Positions 23,361 to 32,335 of a stretch of 37,747 nucleotides of DNA are shown here, piece after piece. The DNA lies in contig JAGKTT010000016.1 of NCBI GenBank assembly GCA_021153285.1, positions 1 to 37,747 of the forward strand. The letters run 5' to 3'. Made by a program: the position numbers and the translations under genes. The stretch is from Bacteroidia bacterium. Lineage in GTDB: Bacteria > Bacteroidota > Bacteroidia > Bacteroidales > UBA932. A model generated the notes under the pieces. The model saw nothing but the letters and a program-made list of their open reading frames with translations. It was not told where the DNA came from and ran no database searches. Each line of letters starts with the position of its first letter. Within the stretch, counting starts at the first letter, position 1.

Positions 23361-25196
23361 ATGCAACATAAGGTTATTGATACTAAGGATGTTGTAATCA
23401 GGTTTGCAGGAGATTCGGGAGATGGTATGCAGCTCACCGGGTCTCTTTTTGCAGATATGTCAGCCATCTTTGGTAACGAACTTTCGACTTTTCCGGATTA
23501 TCCGGCGGAAATCCGTGCTCCACACGGTACAGTATCAGGCGTGTCTGGCTTTCAGGTTCATATCGGAAGCGAACACATTACCACACCAGGAGACTTCTGT
23601 GATCTTCTCGTGGCAATGAACCCGGCAGCTCTCAAGGCCAATGCCAAGTGGCTCAAGAGAACAGCAATGGTTCTTATTGACTCTGATACATTTGACGAAG
23701 AAGGACTCAAGAGGGCAGGACTCAAGAGCGATCCTATCGCTGAACTATATATTGAGGACAGGACTATCATCATAGCTCCGATCACCACTCTTACTGAGGA
23801 AAGTCTTAAAGACAGCGGTCTTGACAGAAAGACAGTGGCCAAATGTAAGAATATGTTCACTCTCGGTATGGCCTGCTATATCTACAACCGTCCGATGGAG
23901 TACATCTTCCAGTATCTTGAGCGTAAGTTCGGAAAGAAGAAGCCTGAACTGATCGAACCTAATAAGAAGGTGCTCAAGGATGGATTCAATTATGCGGCCA
24001 ATATCCAGGCGATTCCGAATACATACAATATCGAGCCGGCTCATCAGCCTAAGGGACTTTACAGAAATATCACTGGTAATCAGGCTACTGCCTGGGGACT
24101 TCTCGCAGCAGCAGAAAAGGCCAACCTTCCTCTCTTCTGCGGTTCTTATCCTATCACTCCTGCCACCGGCATCCTTGAAGAGCTGGCAGTTCATAAGAGT
24201 CTTGGAGCAAAGACTCTTCAGGCTGAGGATGAAATTGCAGGTATCTGTACTGCCATTGGTGCAGCTTTCGCCGGTAACCTTGCTGTGACTACCACTTCAG
24301 GCCCCGGTCTTTCCCTCAAGTCGGAGGCAATGGGACTTGCTGTGATGACAGAGCTCCCTCTCGTCATTGTCGATGTGCAGCGTGCCGGTCCTTCTACAGG
24401 TATCCCTACAAAGACAGAGCAGACTGACCTTAATCAGGCTCTTTACGGACGCAACGGAGAGTGCCCTATGGTCGTTATGGCCGCACATTCTCCTGCAGGA
24501 TGCTTTGATGCAGCCTTCAATGCAGCTAAGATCGCCCTTGAGCATATGACTCCTGTACTCCTTCTCACTGAGGGATTCCTCGGAAACGGTTCAGAGCCTT
24601 GGCTCATCCCTTCTATGAAGGATTATCCTAAGATCGTACCTCCGTTCGTTCAGCCGAATACCGAGTACAAACCTTTCAGAAGAGATCCTGAGACATTGGT
24701 ACGCAAATGGGCTGTGCCAGGAATGGCAGGTTATGAGCATCGTGTAGGAGGTCTTGAAAAGAATCACGACGGAGTCCTTTCTTCGGATCCGGTCAATCAC
24801 GCTACTATGGTGCGCGAGCGTGAGATGAAGGTGCAGAAGGTCGCAGACTTCATCCCTGAGCTTGAAGTGAACGGTCCGGAAAGCGGAAAGCTTCTTGTAG
24901 TAGGCTGGGGAGGAACTTACGGTCATCTCCTTTCAGCAGTTCAGGAACTCAGAGAGGCCGGTACAGATGTAAGCTTTGCACACTTCGACTACATTATGCC
25001 TCTTCCAAGGAACACAGAGGAAGTGCTTTCTAAGTTCGACAAAGTACTCGTATGCGAGCTTAACAACGGACATTTCGTGAATTATCTCCGTGGAAAATTC
25101 CCGCAGTTCGATTTCAAGCAGTTTAATAAGGTCCAGGGTCAGCCTTTCCTTGTTCAGGAAGTTGTCGCTGCAATAAAGGATAATTTAGACCTGTAA
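23361..25196 (+). CDS. korA: 2-oxoglutarate:ferredoxin oxidoreductase, fused gamma-alpha subunit
   Basis: 611 aa. The N-terminal third (~1-190) is the gamma domain (IRFAGDSGDGMQLTGSLFADM, LVAMNPAALKANAKWL). The rest is the alpha domain (GNQATAWGLLAAAEKANLPLFCGSYPITPATGILEELA, AIGAAFAGNLAVTTTSGPGLSLKSEAMGLAV, GPSTGIPTKTEQTDL). With KorB it exchanges CO2 and succinyl-CoA with 2-oxoglutarate using ferredoxin and thiamine pyrophosphate in the cytoplasm; the direction depends on redox state. korB starts 13 bases later and gdhA follows, tying the enzyme to glutamate metabolism. Substrate is assigned from the fused layout and neighbours; other 2-oxoacids cannot be excluded. Confidence 0.92.
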   Translation: MQHKVIDTKDVVIRFAGDSGDGMQLTGSLFADMSAIFGNELSTFPDYPAEIRAPHGTVSGVSGFQVHIGSEHITTPGDFCDLLVAMNPAALKANAKWLKRTAMVLIDSDTFDEEGLKRAGLKSDPIAELYIEDRTIIIAPITTLTEESLKDSGLDRKTVAKCKNMFTLGMACYIYNRPMEYIFQYLERKFGKKKPELIEPNKKVLKDGFNYAANIQAIPNTYNIEPAHQPKGLYRNITGNQATAWGLLAAAEKANLPLFCGSYPITPATGILEELAVHKSLGAKTLQAEDEIAGICTAIGAAFAGNLAVTTTSGPGLSLKSEAMGLAVMTELPLVIVDVQRAGPSTGIPTKTEQTDLNQALYGRNGECPMVVMAAHSPAGCFDAAFNAAKIALEHMTPVLLLTEGFLGNGSEPWLIPSMKDYPKIVPPFVQPNTEYKPFRRDPETLVRKWAVPGMAGYEHRVGGLEKNHDGVLSSDPVNHATMVREREMKVQKVADFIPELEVNGPESGKLLVVGWGGTYGHLLSAVQELREAGTDVSFAHFDYIMPLPRNTEEVLSKFDKVLVCELNNGHFVNYLRGKFPQFDFKQFNKVQGQPFLVQEVVAAIKDNLDL

Positions 25197-25209
25197 AAGA
25201 ATCATTACT

Positions 25210-26229
25210 ATGCCAAGATATACTTTCAAAGAATTCAAGAGTGACCAGGAAGTAAGATGGTGCCCCGGATGTGGTGACCACGGTGTACTCGCAGCATTGC
25301 AGAGGGCTCTTCCTGATGTTACAGAGGCCTTAGGCTACAATAAGGAAAGATATGTGATCGTGTCCGGAATCGGTTGCTCGTCACGACTTCCTTATTATAT
25401 GAATACATATGGATTCCACAGCATCCACGGTCGTGCTACAGCCATCTCTACAGGAATCAAGGTTGCCAACCCTGACCTGACCGTATGGCAGGCTTGCGGA
25501 GACGGTGATGCTCTGGCTATCGGAGGAAACCATTTCATACACGCAATAAGAAGGAATGTCGACATCAATATCATTCTCTTCAATAACCAGATCTACGGTC
25601 TTACCAAAGGCCAGTATTCTCCTACATCGAAGTTCGGAGCCATTTCCAAGACTTCTCCATATGGAACTGTAGAACATCCGTTCAATCCGGGAAGTCTTGT
25701 CCTGGGTGCGAAGGGTACATTCTTTGCGCGAAGCCTGGATTCGGAACTTAAGCTTACATCAGAGATAATGCTTTCTGCTGCAAAGCACGACGGTTGCTCA
25801 GTAATGGAAATGCTGACTAACTGCGTGATTTTCAATGATGGAGCTCATAAGCTCATTGCAGACAGAGAAGTACGTGCAGACAGAACAATCGTTCTTCGTC
25901 ACGGTGAGAAGATGATCTTCGGAAAGAATCGCGATAAGGGTATCGTACTGGATGGTATGGGTCTCAGAATGGTGACAATCGGAGAAAACGGCATTACTGA
26001 GGATGATATACTCGTACACGACGCTCACTCCGAGAATGTCGGTATCCATATGATGCTGGCCGATATGAAATATCCTGATTTCCCTGTTGCACTTGGTGTC
26101 ATCCGTGATGTGAAGGATGTCACATATGATGACGGAGTACGTGATCAGGTAGCCGAAGTCAAGGCTAAATCAAAGATCCAGTGCGTGGATGACCTTCTTC
26201 GCAGCGGATCGACTTGGGAAGTGAAATGA
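25210..26229 (+). CDS. korB: 2-oxoglutarate:ferredoxin oxidoreductase beta subunit
   Basis: 339 aa, thiamine-diphosphate-binding subunit. WCPGCGDHGVLAAL at the N-terminus, GIGCSSRLPYYMNTYGFHSIHGRA, the TPP motif CGDGDALAIGGNHFIHAIRRN with the matching FNNQIYGLTKGQYSPTS, and EMLTNCVIFNDGAH are typical. No extra ferredoxin domain is present, so it relies on soluble ferredoxin. It lies directly after korA and 25 bases before gdhA with no promoter box between. Confidence 0.94.
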   Translation: MPRYTFKEFKSDQEVRWCPGCGDHGVLAALQRALPDVTEALGYNKERYVIVSGIGCSSRLPYYMNTYGFHSIHGRATAISTGIKVANPDLTVWQACGDGDALAIGGNHFIHAIRRNVDINIILFNNQIYGLTKGQYSPTSKFGAISKTSPYGTVEHPFNPGSLVLGAKGTFFARSLDSELKLTSEIMLSAAKHDGCSVMEMLTNCVIFNDGAHKLIADREVRADRTIVLRHGEKMIFGKNRDKGIVLDGMGLRMVTIGENGITEDDILVHDAHSENVGIHMMLADMKYPDFPVALGVIRDVKDVTYDDGVRDQVAEVKAKSKIQCVDDLLRSGSTWEVK

Positions 26230-26254
26230 CAAACCTAATTAATAACAATAAACA

Positions 26255-27595
26255 ATGAACACACAGGATTTGATGGCCAAACTCCAGGCCAAGTACCCTT
26301 ATGAGAAAGAATATCTTCAGGCGGTACACGAAGTATTGGAGTCTATCGAGGAAGTTTATAACCAGCACCCTGAATTCGAGGATGCAAAGATCGTGGAACG
26401 CATCGTAGAGCCAGAGCGTATCCTTACTTTCAAGGTTACCTGGATCGATGATAATGGTGAGGTGCAGACAAATACAGGTTATAGAGTACAGTTCAACTCT
26501 GCTATCGGACCTTACAAGGGCGGTCTCCGTTTCCATCCTTCTGTAAACCTTTCTATCCTTAAGTTCCTCGGATTCGAGCAGACATTCAAGAATGCTCTCA
26601 CAACTCTCCCTATGGGTGGAGGAAAGGGTGGCTCGGATTTCAACCCAAGAGGAAAGTCAGATGCAGAGATTATGCGTTTCTGTCAGGCATTTATGCTTGA
26701 GCTCTGGAAGATTCTCGGACCAGATCAGGATGTTCCAGCAGGTGACATCGGAGTTGGTGGACGCGAGATCGGCTATATGTACGGTATGTACAAGAAACTT
26801 GCTCAGCAGTATAATACAGGAGTCCTCACTGGTAAGGGACTTACTTGGGGTGGTTCTATCCTCCGTCCTGAGGCTACAGGTTTCGGTGCTGTTTATTTCG
26901 TACAGCATATGCTCCAGATGGCAGGAAAGGATATCAAGGATAAGACAATTGCTCTCTCAGGTTTCGGTAACGTAGCTTGGGGTGCAGCTACAAAGGCTAC
27001 AGAACTTGGTGCAAAGGTGGTAGCAATCTCAGGTCCGGACGGAGCAATCTATGATCCGGAGGGAATGAATGCCGAGAAGATCGCTTATATGCTCGAGCTC
27101 CGTGCTTCTAACAATGACGTGGTAGCTCCATTCGCTGACAAGTTCCCTTCTGCAACATTCTACCCTGGCAAGAAGGCTTGGAGCATCAAGTGCGATATCG
27201 CTATGCCTTGCGCATTCCAGAACGAGATGACTGGCGCAGATGCTGAGGAACTTCTTGCAAACGGAACTTGGCTTGCTGCCGAGGTTTCAAATATGGGATG
27301 TACTCCTGAGGCAATCGCTGCTTTCCAGAAGGCCGGAATTATGTTCGCTCCTGGTAAGGCTGTGAACGCAGGTGGTGTTGCTACTTCTGGTCTTGAAATG
27401 ACTCAGAACGCGATGCATATCAGCTGGGGTCCTGCTGAAGTGGATGAGAAACTCCATAGCATTATGGCCAATATTCACGAGGCTTGCGTTAAGTACGGTA
27501 CTCAGCCGGATGGTTACATCAACTATGTAAAGGGTGCAAATATCGCCGGCTTTATGAAGGTCGCTCAGGCAATGCTCGAGCAGGGTATCATCTAA
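26255..27595 (+). CDS. gdhA: NADP-type glutamate dehydrogenase
   Basis: 446 aa, the length of hexameric bacterial GdhA. Conserved substrate/catalytic blocks: GPYKGGLRFHPSVNLSILKFLGFEQTFKN, PMGGGKGGSDF (K124 equivalent to the catalytic lysine), and PAGDIGVGGREIGYMYG. The Rossmann part has ALSGFGNVAWGAATKATELGAKVVA, and the C-terminus FAPGKAVNAGGVATSGLEM. It makes glutamate from 2-oxoglutarate and ammonium. Lying right after korAB, the operon can supply 2-oxoglutarate and use it at once. NADP preference is from family similarity. Confidence 0.93.
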   Translation: MNTQDLMAKLQAKYPYEKEYLQAVHEVLESIEEVYNQHPEFEDAKIVERIVEPERILTFKVTWIDDNGEVQTNTGYRVQFNSAIGPYKGGLRFHPSVNLSILKFLGFEQTFKNALTTLPMGGGKGGSDFNPRGKSDAEIMRFCQAFMLELWKILGPDQDVPAGDIGVGGREIGYMYGMYKKLAQQYNTGVLTGKGLTWGGSILRPEATGFGAVYFVQHMLQMAGKDIKDKTIALSGFGNVAWGAATKATELGAKVVAISGPDGAIYDPEGMNAEKIAYMLELRASNNDVVAPFADKFPSATFYPGKKAWSIKCDIAMPCAFQNEMTGADAEELLANGTWLAAEVSNMGCTPEAIAAFQKAGIMFAPGKAVNAGGVATSGLEMTQNAMHISWGPAEVDEKLHSIMANIHEACVKYGTQPDGYINYVKGANIAGFMKVAQAMLEQGII

Positions 27596-27622
27596 TTCCG
27601 AGCTTGTCGAGGAATCCAATAT

Positions 27623-27674
27623 TGTCATTCTGAACGAAGTGAAGAATCGTTTCTTCGCTTTGCTCGGAATGACA
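27623..27674. repeat. interspersed palindromic repeat acting as probable terminator
   Basis: Two ~26-base arms (27623-27648 and 27649-27674) form a long, imperfect stem (TGTCATTCTGAACGAAG... against its near-complement), the TGTCATTC family of intergenic palindromes, related to the copy at 1005-1030. It lies 27 bases after the gdhA stop and is followed by TTGTTTTT, so it probably ends the korAB-gdhA transcript. Confidence 0.75.
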
Positions 27675-27695
27675 TTGTTTTTAACAGATATTTAA

Positions 27696-27725
27696 TTGCT
27701 TTATTATAAATAAAGACTAACTTTG
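27696..27725 (+). promoter_or_regulatory. promoter of the first DASS transporter
   Basis: TTG at 27696-27698, a 19-base spacer and TAACTTTG at 27718-27725 match the Bacteroidota consensus well. The ATG at 27775 is 49 bases further. Confidence 0.7.
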
Positions 27726-27774
27726 CGCCCGTTTTTCAGAACTGGCAATAATAGTCTAACTAAATTATAAAGTT

Positions 27775-29274
27775 ATGTTTAAAATTTTCCCTGGTTATGA
27801 TCTTGTCGAGTCTTATCACAAGTGGAAGAAGTCTCACAGAACAGATGACAAGACAATATCAAGAGCTATCCGTCTCATTATTGCGGCAGTCGTAGCTCTC
27901 CTGGTATGGTGTCTTCCAGTTGAGAACTGGATCGATGGACTGACTATCATCCAGAAGCGTACGCTCGCTATCTTTATCTATGCCATCCTTATGTGGCTTT
28001 TCGAGGCTGTTCCAGCCTGGACGACTTCGGTTATGGTAGTAGTTCTGCTGCTCTTTACGACATCAAACAGCAGTCTTGTATTCTTTGAGAACGCTGCTCC
28101 TGAGGTTCTTGGAACCCAGACAAGCTACAAGTCTCTGCTTCATTGCTTTGCAGACCCTATCATTATGCTTTTCATCGGAGGATTCGTGCTCGCGATTGCT
28201 GCATCGAAGACAGGTCTCGACCTTTTCCTCGCAAGAGTAATGCTCAAGCCATTCGGTAAGAATCCTAAGTGGGTTCTCCTCGGTTTCCTTATGGTGACTG
28301 GAGTCTTCTCGATGTTCCTTTCGAACACAGCTACAGCAGCGATGATGCTCACTTTCCTCGGTCCTGTCCTCAAGGCTCTTCCTGCTGACGGAAAGGGAAA
28401 GACAGCTCTTGCGCTCGCTATTCCTATCGCTGCCAATGTCGGTGGCATGGGTACTCCTATCGGTACACCTCCTAATGCCATCGCCCTCAAGTATATGTCA
28501 GAAATCGGTATCGAAATAGGCTTCGGTCAGTGGATGCTCTTTATGATCCCATTCACTCTCCTTCTTCTTTTCCTCGCTTGGATTATGCTCCTGAAGCTAT
28601 TCCCATTCAAGGCTAAGGAAATCAATCTCAATATCGAGGGCGAACTTAAGAAGGACTGGAGATCGATCGTAGTATACATCACATTCATCTGCACTGTACT
28701 TCTCTGGGTTCTTGACAAGGCAACCGGCGTTAATGCAAATGTTGTGGCTATGCTTCCTGTAGGTGTTTGTGCTATTATCGGAGTGCTTACTAAACGTGAC
28801 CTCGAGGAGATCAGCTGGTCTGTTCTCTGGATGGTTGCCGGAGGTTTCGCCCTCGGAGTAGGTCTTCAGGAGACAGGTCTTGCACAGACTCTCATCGACG
28901 TAATCCCATTCGGCTCTTGGCCGGCATTGATTATGGTGATCGGTTCAGGTCTTATCTGCTATGCGATGGCTAACTTCATCTCACATACTGCGACCGCATC
29001 ACTCCTCGTTCCTATCCTTGCAGTGGTTGGAGCAAGCGTAGCAGGAAACCTTGCACCACTCGGTGGCGTTTCTACTCTCCTCGTGGGTGTGGCAATCGGA
29101 TCGTCACTCGGTATGGTACTCCCTATCTCGACTCCGCCGAATGCAATTGCTGCTTCAACAGGTATGATCGAGCAGAAGGAGATGGTCAAGACTGGTCTCA
29201 TTATGGGTATCCTCGGTCTTTTAATCGGATATGTAATGCTTATCGTTCTCGGTTCAGCCGGATTCTTCGGTTAA
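27775..29274 (+). CDS. DASS-family sodium/anion symporter (first copy)
   Basis: 499 aa, about 11-12 transmembrane segments. A cytosolic N-terminal stretch (~1-40) precedes the membrane part. Both hairpin/substrate motifs of the DASS (SLC13) family are present: SNTATAAMM with GTPIGTPPNAIALKY, and SHTATASLL with LPISTPPNAIAAS. Family members move dicarboxylates, citrate, sulfate or other anions with sodium. The exact substrate cannot be read; the Ser-Asn-Thr motif in the first half is the carboxylate-type signature (weak clue). A paralogue follows at 29396, and both have separate terminators. Confidence 0.9.
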   Translation: MFKIFPGYDLVESYHKWKKSHRTDDKTISRAIRLIIAAVVALLVWCLPVENWIDGLTIIQKRTLAIFIYAILMWLFEAVPAWTTSVMVVVLLLFTTSNSSLVFFENAAPEVLGTQTSYKSLLHCFADPIIMLFIGGFVLAIAASKTGLDLFLARVMLKPFGKNPKWVLLGFLMVTGVFSMFLSNTATAAMMLTFLGPVLKALPADGKGKTALALAIPIAANVGGMGTPIGTPPNAIALKYMSEIGIEIGFGQWMLFMIPFTLLLLFLAWIMLLKLFPFKAKEINLNIEGELKKDWRSIVVYITFICTVLLWVLDKATGVNANVVAMLPVGVCAIIGVLTKRDLEEISWSVLWMVAGGFALGVGLQETGLAQTLIDVIPFGSWPALIMVIGSGLICYAMANFISHTATASLLVPILAVVGASVAGNLAPLGGVSTLLVGVAIGSSLGMVLPISTPPNAIAASTGMIEQKEMVKTGLIMGILGLLIGYVMLIVLGSAGFFG

Positions 29275-29298
29275 TCGATATCATATAATATTATATAA

Positions 29299-29330
29299 GA
29301 GGGCAGTCTTAGGGCTGCTCTCTTGTTTTT
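29299..29330 (+). terminator. intrinsic terminator between the two DASS genes
   Basis: GAGGGCAGTC (29299-29308) pairs, with two G-U pairs, with GGCTGCTCTC (29313-29322) around TTAG, then TTGTTTTTT. It separates the two transporter genes. No canonical promoter box was seen upstream of the second (CAACTTTA near 29346 is a weak candidate). Confidence 0.8.
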
Positions 29331-29395
29331 TATAAATAAATTGTCCAACTTTACAATCATTATTGGAAATATAATTAATAACAATACTAAAAACT

Positions 29396-30862
29396 ATGTC
29401 CTATTTTTCATTTTTAGGCCATCCTATGAATGTAAAGCGATGCCTTAGTTTTCTCGGCGTCTGCGTGATAACATTCTTCCTGGCTTTTGTCCCTACTTCT
29501 TTCTTTGGAGTCGACCCTGTTACTGCGGAACCTATCTTTACGCTGACCCAGCAGAGAGTCATTGCGATATTTGTGTTTACCGCTCTTATGTGGATCCTTG
29601 AAGTCATTCCGACCTGGACCACTTCTGTTGTAGCTATTGTTTCTATTCTTCTTACTACATCTAACAAAGGACTCGGTTTCCTTATCGCAAAGGAAAATGT
29701 CGGTGCCCTTACAAATTATAAGGATGTAATGGCGGCTTTTGCCGATCCTGTGATAATGCTCTTCCTTGGTGGATTCGTTCTTGCTTTTGCTGCCACTAAA
29801 GTAGGACTTGATGTTCAGTTAGCGAAAGTAATGCTCAAGCCATTCGGAAAGAATCCTAAGTTTGTCCTTCTTGGTGTATTGCTCGTGATCGGAATCTTCT
29901 CGATGTTTATGAGTAACACAGCTACAGCAGCGATGATGCTTACCTTCCTTACCCCAGTCCTTGCTACATTGCCTAAGGATGGCGGTGGAAGAATCTCTCT
30001 TGCCCTCGCTATTCCTATTGCTGCAAATATCGGTGGTATGGGTACTCCTATCGGTACTCCGCCAAATGCTATTGCCCTGGGAGCCCTTCAGGAAGCCGGT
30101 TACAATATCACTTTCGCGGGATGGATGCTCAGAATGGTGCCGTTCGTGCTTCTTATGCTTTTCATAGCCTGGATACTTCTGCAAAAACTGTATCCTTTCA
30201 AGGCTAAGTCTATCGAACTCAAGATAGAAGGTGCTCCAGTGAAGGTAACTCCTTTCCAGAAGTATGTTGTATGGGTTACATTCGCCCTTACTATCATTCT
30301 TTGGGTAGGTGAGAGCTTGTTCAAGGTGAACTCTAACATTGTGGCTATGATTCCATTTGCAGTATTCTCTGCTACCGGTATCCTTAAGGCGCGTCACCTC
30401 GAACATATCAATTGGGCAGTGCTTTGGATGGTTGCCGGCGGATTTGCTCTTGGAACTGCACTTAACCAGACAGGACTCGCTACCAAGCTTATCGAAATCA
30501 TTCCGTTCTCAAGCTGGAATGCCCTTGTGGTGATGCTTGTGGGAGGTTTTATCTGCTACTTCCTTTCGAACTTCATTTCGAACTCGGCTGCTGCAAACCT
30601 CGTTGTTCCTATCCTTATCGTAGTCGGAAAGGCTATGGCTGGAAATCCTGCATTCGAAAATATGGGAGGTGTTCCTGCGATGATCATCGGTATCGCGATC
30701 TCGGCATCCATAGCAATGTGTCTCCCTGTAAGTACGCCGCCTAATGCGCTTGCTGCATCTACAGGTATGATCACTACCAAGCAGATGGCTACTGTCGGAA
30801 TCGTTATGGGTGTAGTAGGTTTTGCCCTTGGATATTTAATGCTTATCTTTATCGGATTCTAA
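29396..30862 (+). CDS. DASS-family sodium/anion symporter (second copy)
   Basis: 488 aa, close paralogue of the gene at 27775-29274. It shares LFLGGFVLAFAATKVGLD, VMLKPFGKNPKFVLLG, MSNTATAAMMLTFL, GTPIGTPPNAIALG and LPVSTPPNALAAS. Differences: no cytosolic N-terminal extension, and the second-half motif reads SNSAAANLV where the first copy has SHTATASLL, so the substrate range may differ. The ATG at 29396 gives MSYFSFLGHPMNVKR; an internal ATG at 29426 is possible. Confidence 0.88.
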   Translation: MSYFSFLGHPMNVKRCLSFLGVCVITFFLAFVPTSFFGVDPVTAEPIFTLTQQRVIAIFVFTALMWILEVIPTWTTSVVAIVSILLTTSNKGLGFLIAKENVGALTNYKDVMAAFADPVIMLFLGGFVLAFAATKVGLDVQLAKVMLKPFGKNPKFVLLGVLLVIGIFSMFMSNTATAAMMLTFLTPVLATLPKDGGGRISLALAIPIAANIGGMGTPIGTPPNAIALGALQEAGYNITFAGWMLRMVPFVLLMLFIAWILLQKLYPFKAKSIELKIEGAPVKVTPFQKYVVWVTFALTIILWVGESLFKVNSNIVAMIPFAVFSATGILKARHLEHINWAVLWMVAGGFALGTALNQTGLATKLIEIIPFSSWNALVVMLVGGFICYFLSNFISNSAAANLVVPILIVVGKAMAGNPAFENMGGVPAMIIGIAISASIAMCLPVSTPPNALAASTGMITTKQMATVGIVMGVVGFALGYLMLIFIGF

Positions 30863-30877
30863 TACTGAAAAAAGTAC

Positions 30878-30885
30878 TATATTTG
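30878..30885 (+). promoter_or_regulatory. -7 box of the porin-phosphoesterase unit
   Basis: TATATTTG fits TAnnTTTG, 15 bases after the DASS stop and directly followed by the hairpin at 30886-30907. The ATG is 87 bases away at 30973, so the leader is about 80 bases and would begin inside the hairpin. Confidence 0.5.
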
Positions 30886-30910
30886 TGGGCTGCTTTCGGG
30901 CAGCCCATTT
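30886..30910 (+). terminator. hairpin ending the second DASS gene
   Basis: TGGGCTGC (30886-30893) and GCAGCCCA (30900-30907) form an 8-bp GC-rich stem with a 6-base loop, then TTTG. It overlaps the likely start site of the next transcript. Confidence 0.6.
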
Positions 30911-30972
30911 GTCGTTCCGACCTGACAGAGACAGTGGAGGAATATAACCCTGATTATTAAACAATATAAAAT

Positions 30973-32328
30973 ATGAATCGTTTTTACATAATGCTTTCAG
31001 CTGCGCTCCTTTCCCTTTGTGCAGTGAATTCAGCAGCTGCGGAACCAGAGCAGAAGGCTGAGCCAAAGAATCATTTCAAAATTTACGGTTTCGTCAGGAA
31101 CTATTTCATCTATGACAGCCGTGAGAGCGTATCAGGAACTGCCGACCTTTTCTATTACCTTCCTAAGGATGTTTCGATGAAGGACGGAATTGATATCAAT
31201 GATGAGTCATCGTTCCGTTTTGTAGCTCTTACTTCCCGTCTTGGTGTGGATGTTACAGGTTACAGCATCGGCAATGTACATTTCGGGGCAAAGATCGAGG
31301 GCGACTTCTATGCCGGTCTTTCAAACTCTACGAATGCCAATGCAACAGTATATTTCCCAAGCAGCACAAAGATTTCCGGCACAGCCCAGGCCCGTCTGCG
31401 CCAGGCATATGCGACTGTCACTTGGAAGGATCTTCCTATGGGTGAAGATCAGAAGGCTTCTGTGGCTCTCAAGATGGGACAGGGCTGGCATCCGATGGCG
31501 GCAGACTTTCCACATTTGTTCAGCCTTGAGGTAGGTGCTCCATTCGGACCGTTCTCAAGAACTCCGCTTGTTCAGATGGATGCAAACCTTGGAAACAATT
31601 GGTTCGTTTCTGCTGCTGCGCTCTGGCAGATGCAGTATCAGTCAAACGGCCCGATCGGAGGCTCGGCTATGTATATGAAGTATGGAAAGACTCCTGAAGC
31701 TTATGCGGCACTGGGATATAAGACAAAGAATTTCCTTGTAAAAGCCGGTGTGGATGTGCTTAGCATCAAGCCAAGAGTATTCGGAACATTGAATGATAAA
31801 GTTGTTAAGGTTTCAGACCGCAAGACTTCTGTCCTCGGTTATGCATATGCTCAGTATTCTTATAAGAAATTTGCTGTCAAGGCAAAGACTACCTGGGGCG
31901 AGAGTGGAGAACATCTGAATCTGATGAGCGGTTATGCAAAGATCGGCGAGAATGCGGACGGAAGCTGGAATTATGCTTCACTTCGCAATTCATCTTCTTG
32001 GCTTTCACTGATTTATGGAAATAAGTGGCAGGGTGTTCTGTTCCTTGGCTATATGAAGAATCTCGGTCTTGCTGAGGCTGCTTCTGGTCCTCTTGCCAAG
32101 TCTGACGTATATTTCTGCACCAACGGATTCGCTAATATAAACCAGATGTACAGAATCAATCCGCAGCTTATCTATAACATCGGCAAGCTGAATGTCGGAC
32201 TCGAGTACCAGTGGACCTCGGTTCAGTATGGTGACATCTCAAAACTTAATGCTTACGCTCTTGCCGACCAGAACCTCCATTGGGTAGGCAACCACCGTGT
32301 CAATATGATGGTGAAATACAATTTCTAA
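30973..32328 (+). CDS. outer-membrane porin-like beta-barrel protein
   Basis: 451 aa. A signal peptide (ends about ...AVNSAAAEPE) is followed by a long beta-rich protein with alternating aromatic strands and a terminal strand ending VKYNF, the C-terminal aromatic typical of Bam substrates. HFKIYGFVRNYFIYDSRE at the N-terminus resembles the DcaP-type porin start. No plug domain, TonB box or SusD partner is present, so it is a diffusion-type channel rather than a TonB transporter (inference). It is followed 7 bases later by the metallophosphoesterase and preceded by two anion symporters, suggesting passage of a small anion or phosphorylated compound. Confidence 0.8.
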   Translation: MNRFYIMLSAALLSLCAVNSAAAEPEQKAEPKNHFKIYGFVRNYFIYDSRESVSGTADLFYYLPKDVSMKDGIDINDESSFRFVALTSRLGVDVTGYSIGNVHFGAKIEGDFYAGLSNSTNANATVYFPSSTKISGTAQARLRQAYATVTWKDLPMGEDQKASVALKMGQGWHPMAADFPHLFSLEVGAPFGPFSRTPLVQMDANLGNNWFVSAAALWQMQYQSNGPIGGSAMYMKYGKTPEAYAALGYKTKNFLVKAGVDVLSIKPRVFGTLNDKVVKVSDRKTSVLGYAYAQYSYKKFAVKAKTTWGESGEHLNLMSGYAKIGENADGSWNYASLRNSSSWLSLIYGNKWQGVLFLGYMKNLGLAEAASGPLAKSDVYFCTNGFANINQMYRINPQLIYNIGKLNVGLEYQWTSVQYGDISKLNAYALADQNLHWVGNHRVNMMVKYNF

Positions 32329-32335
32329 GCAATAT

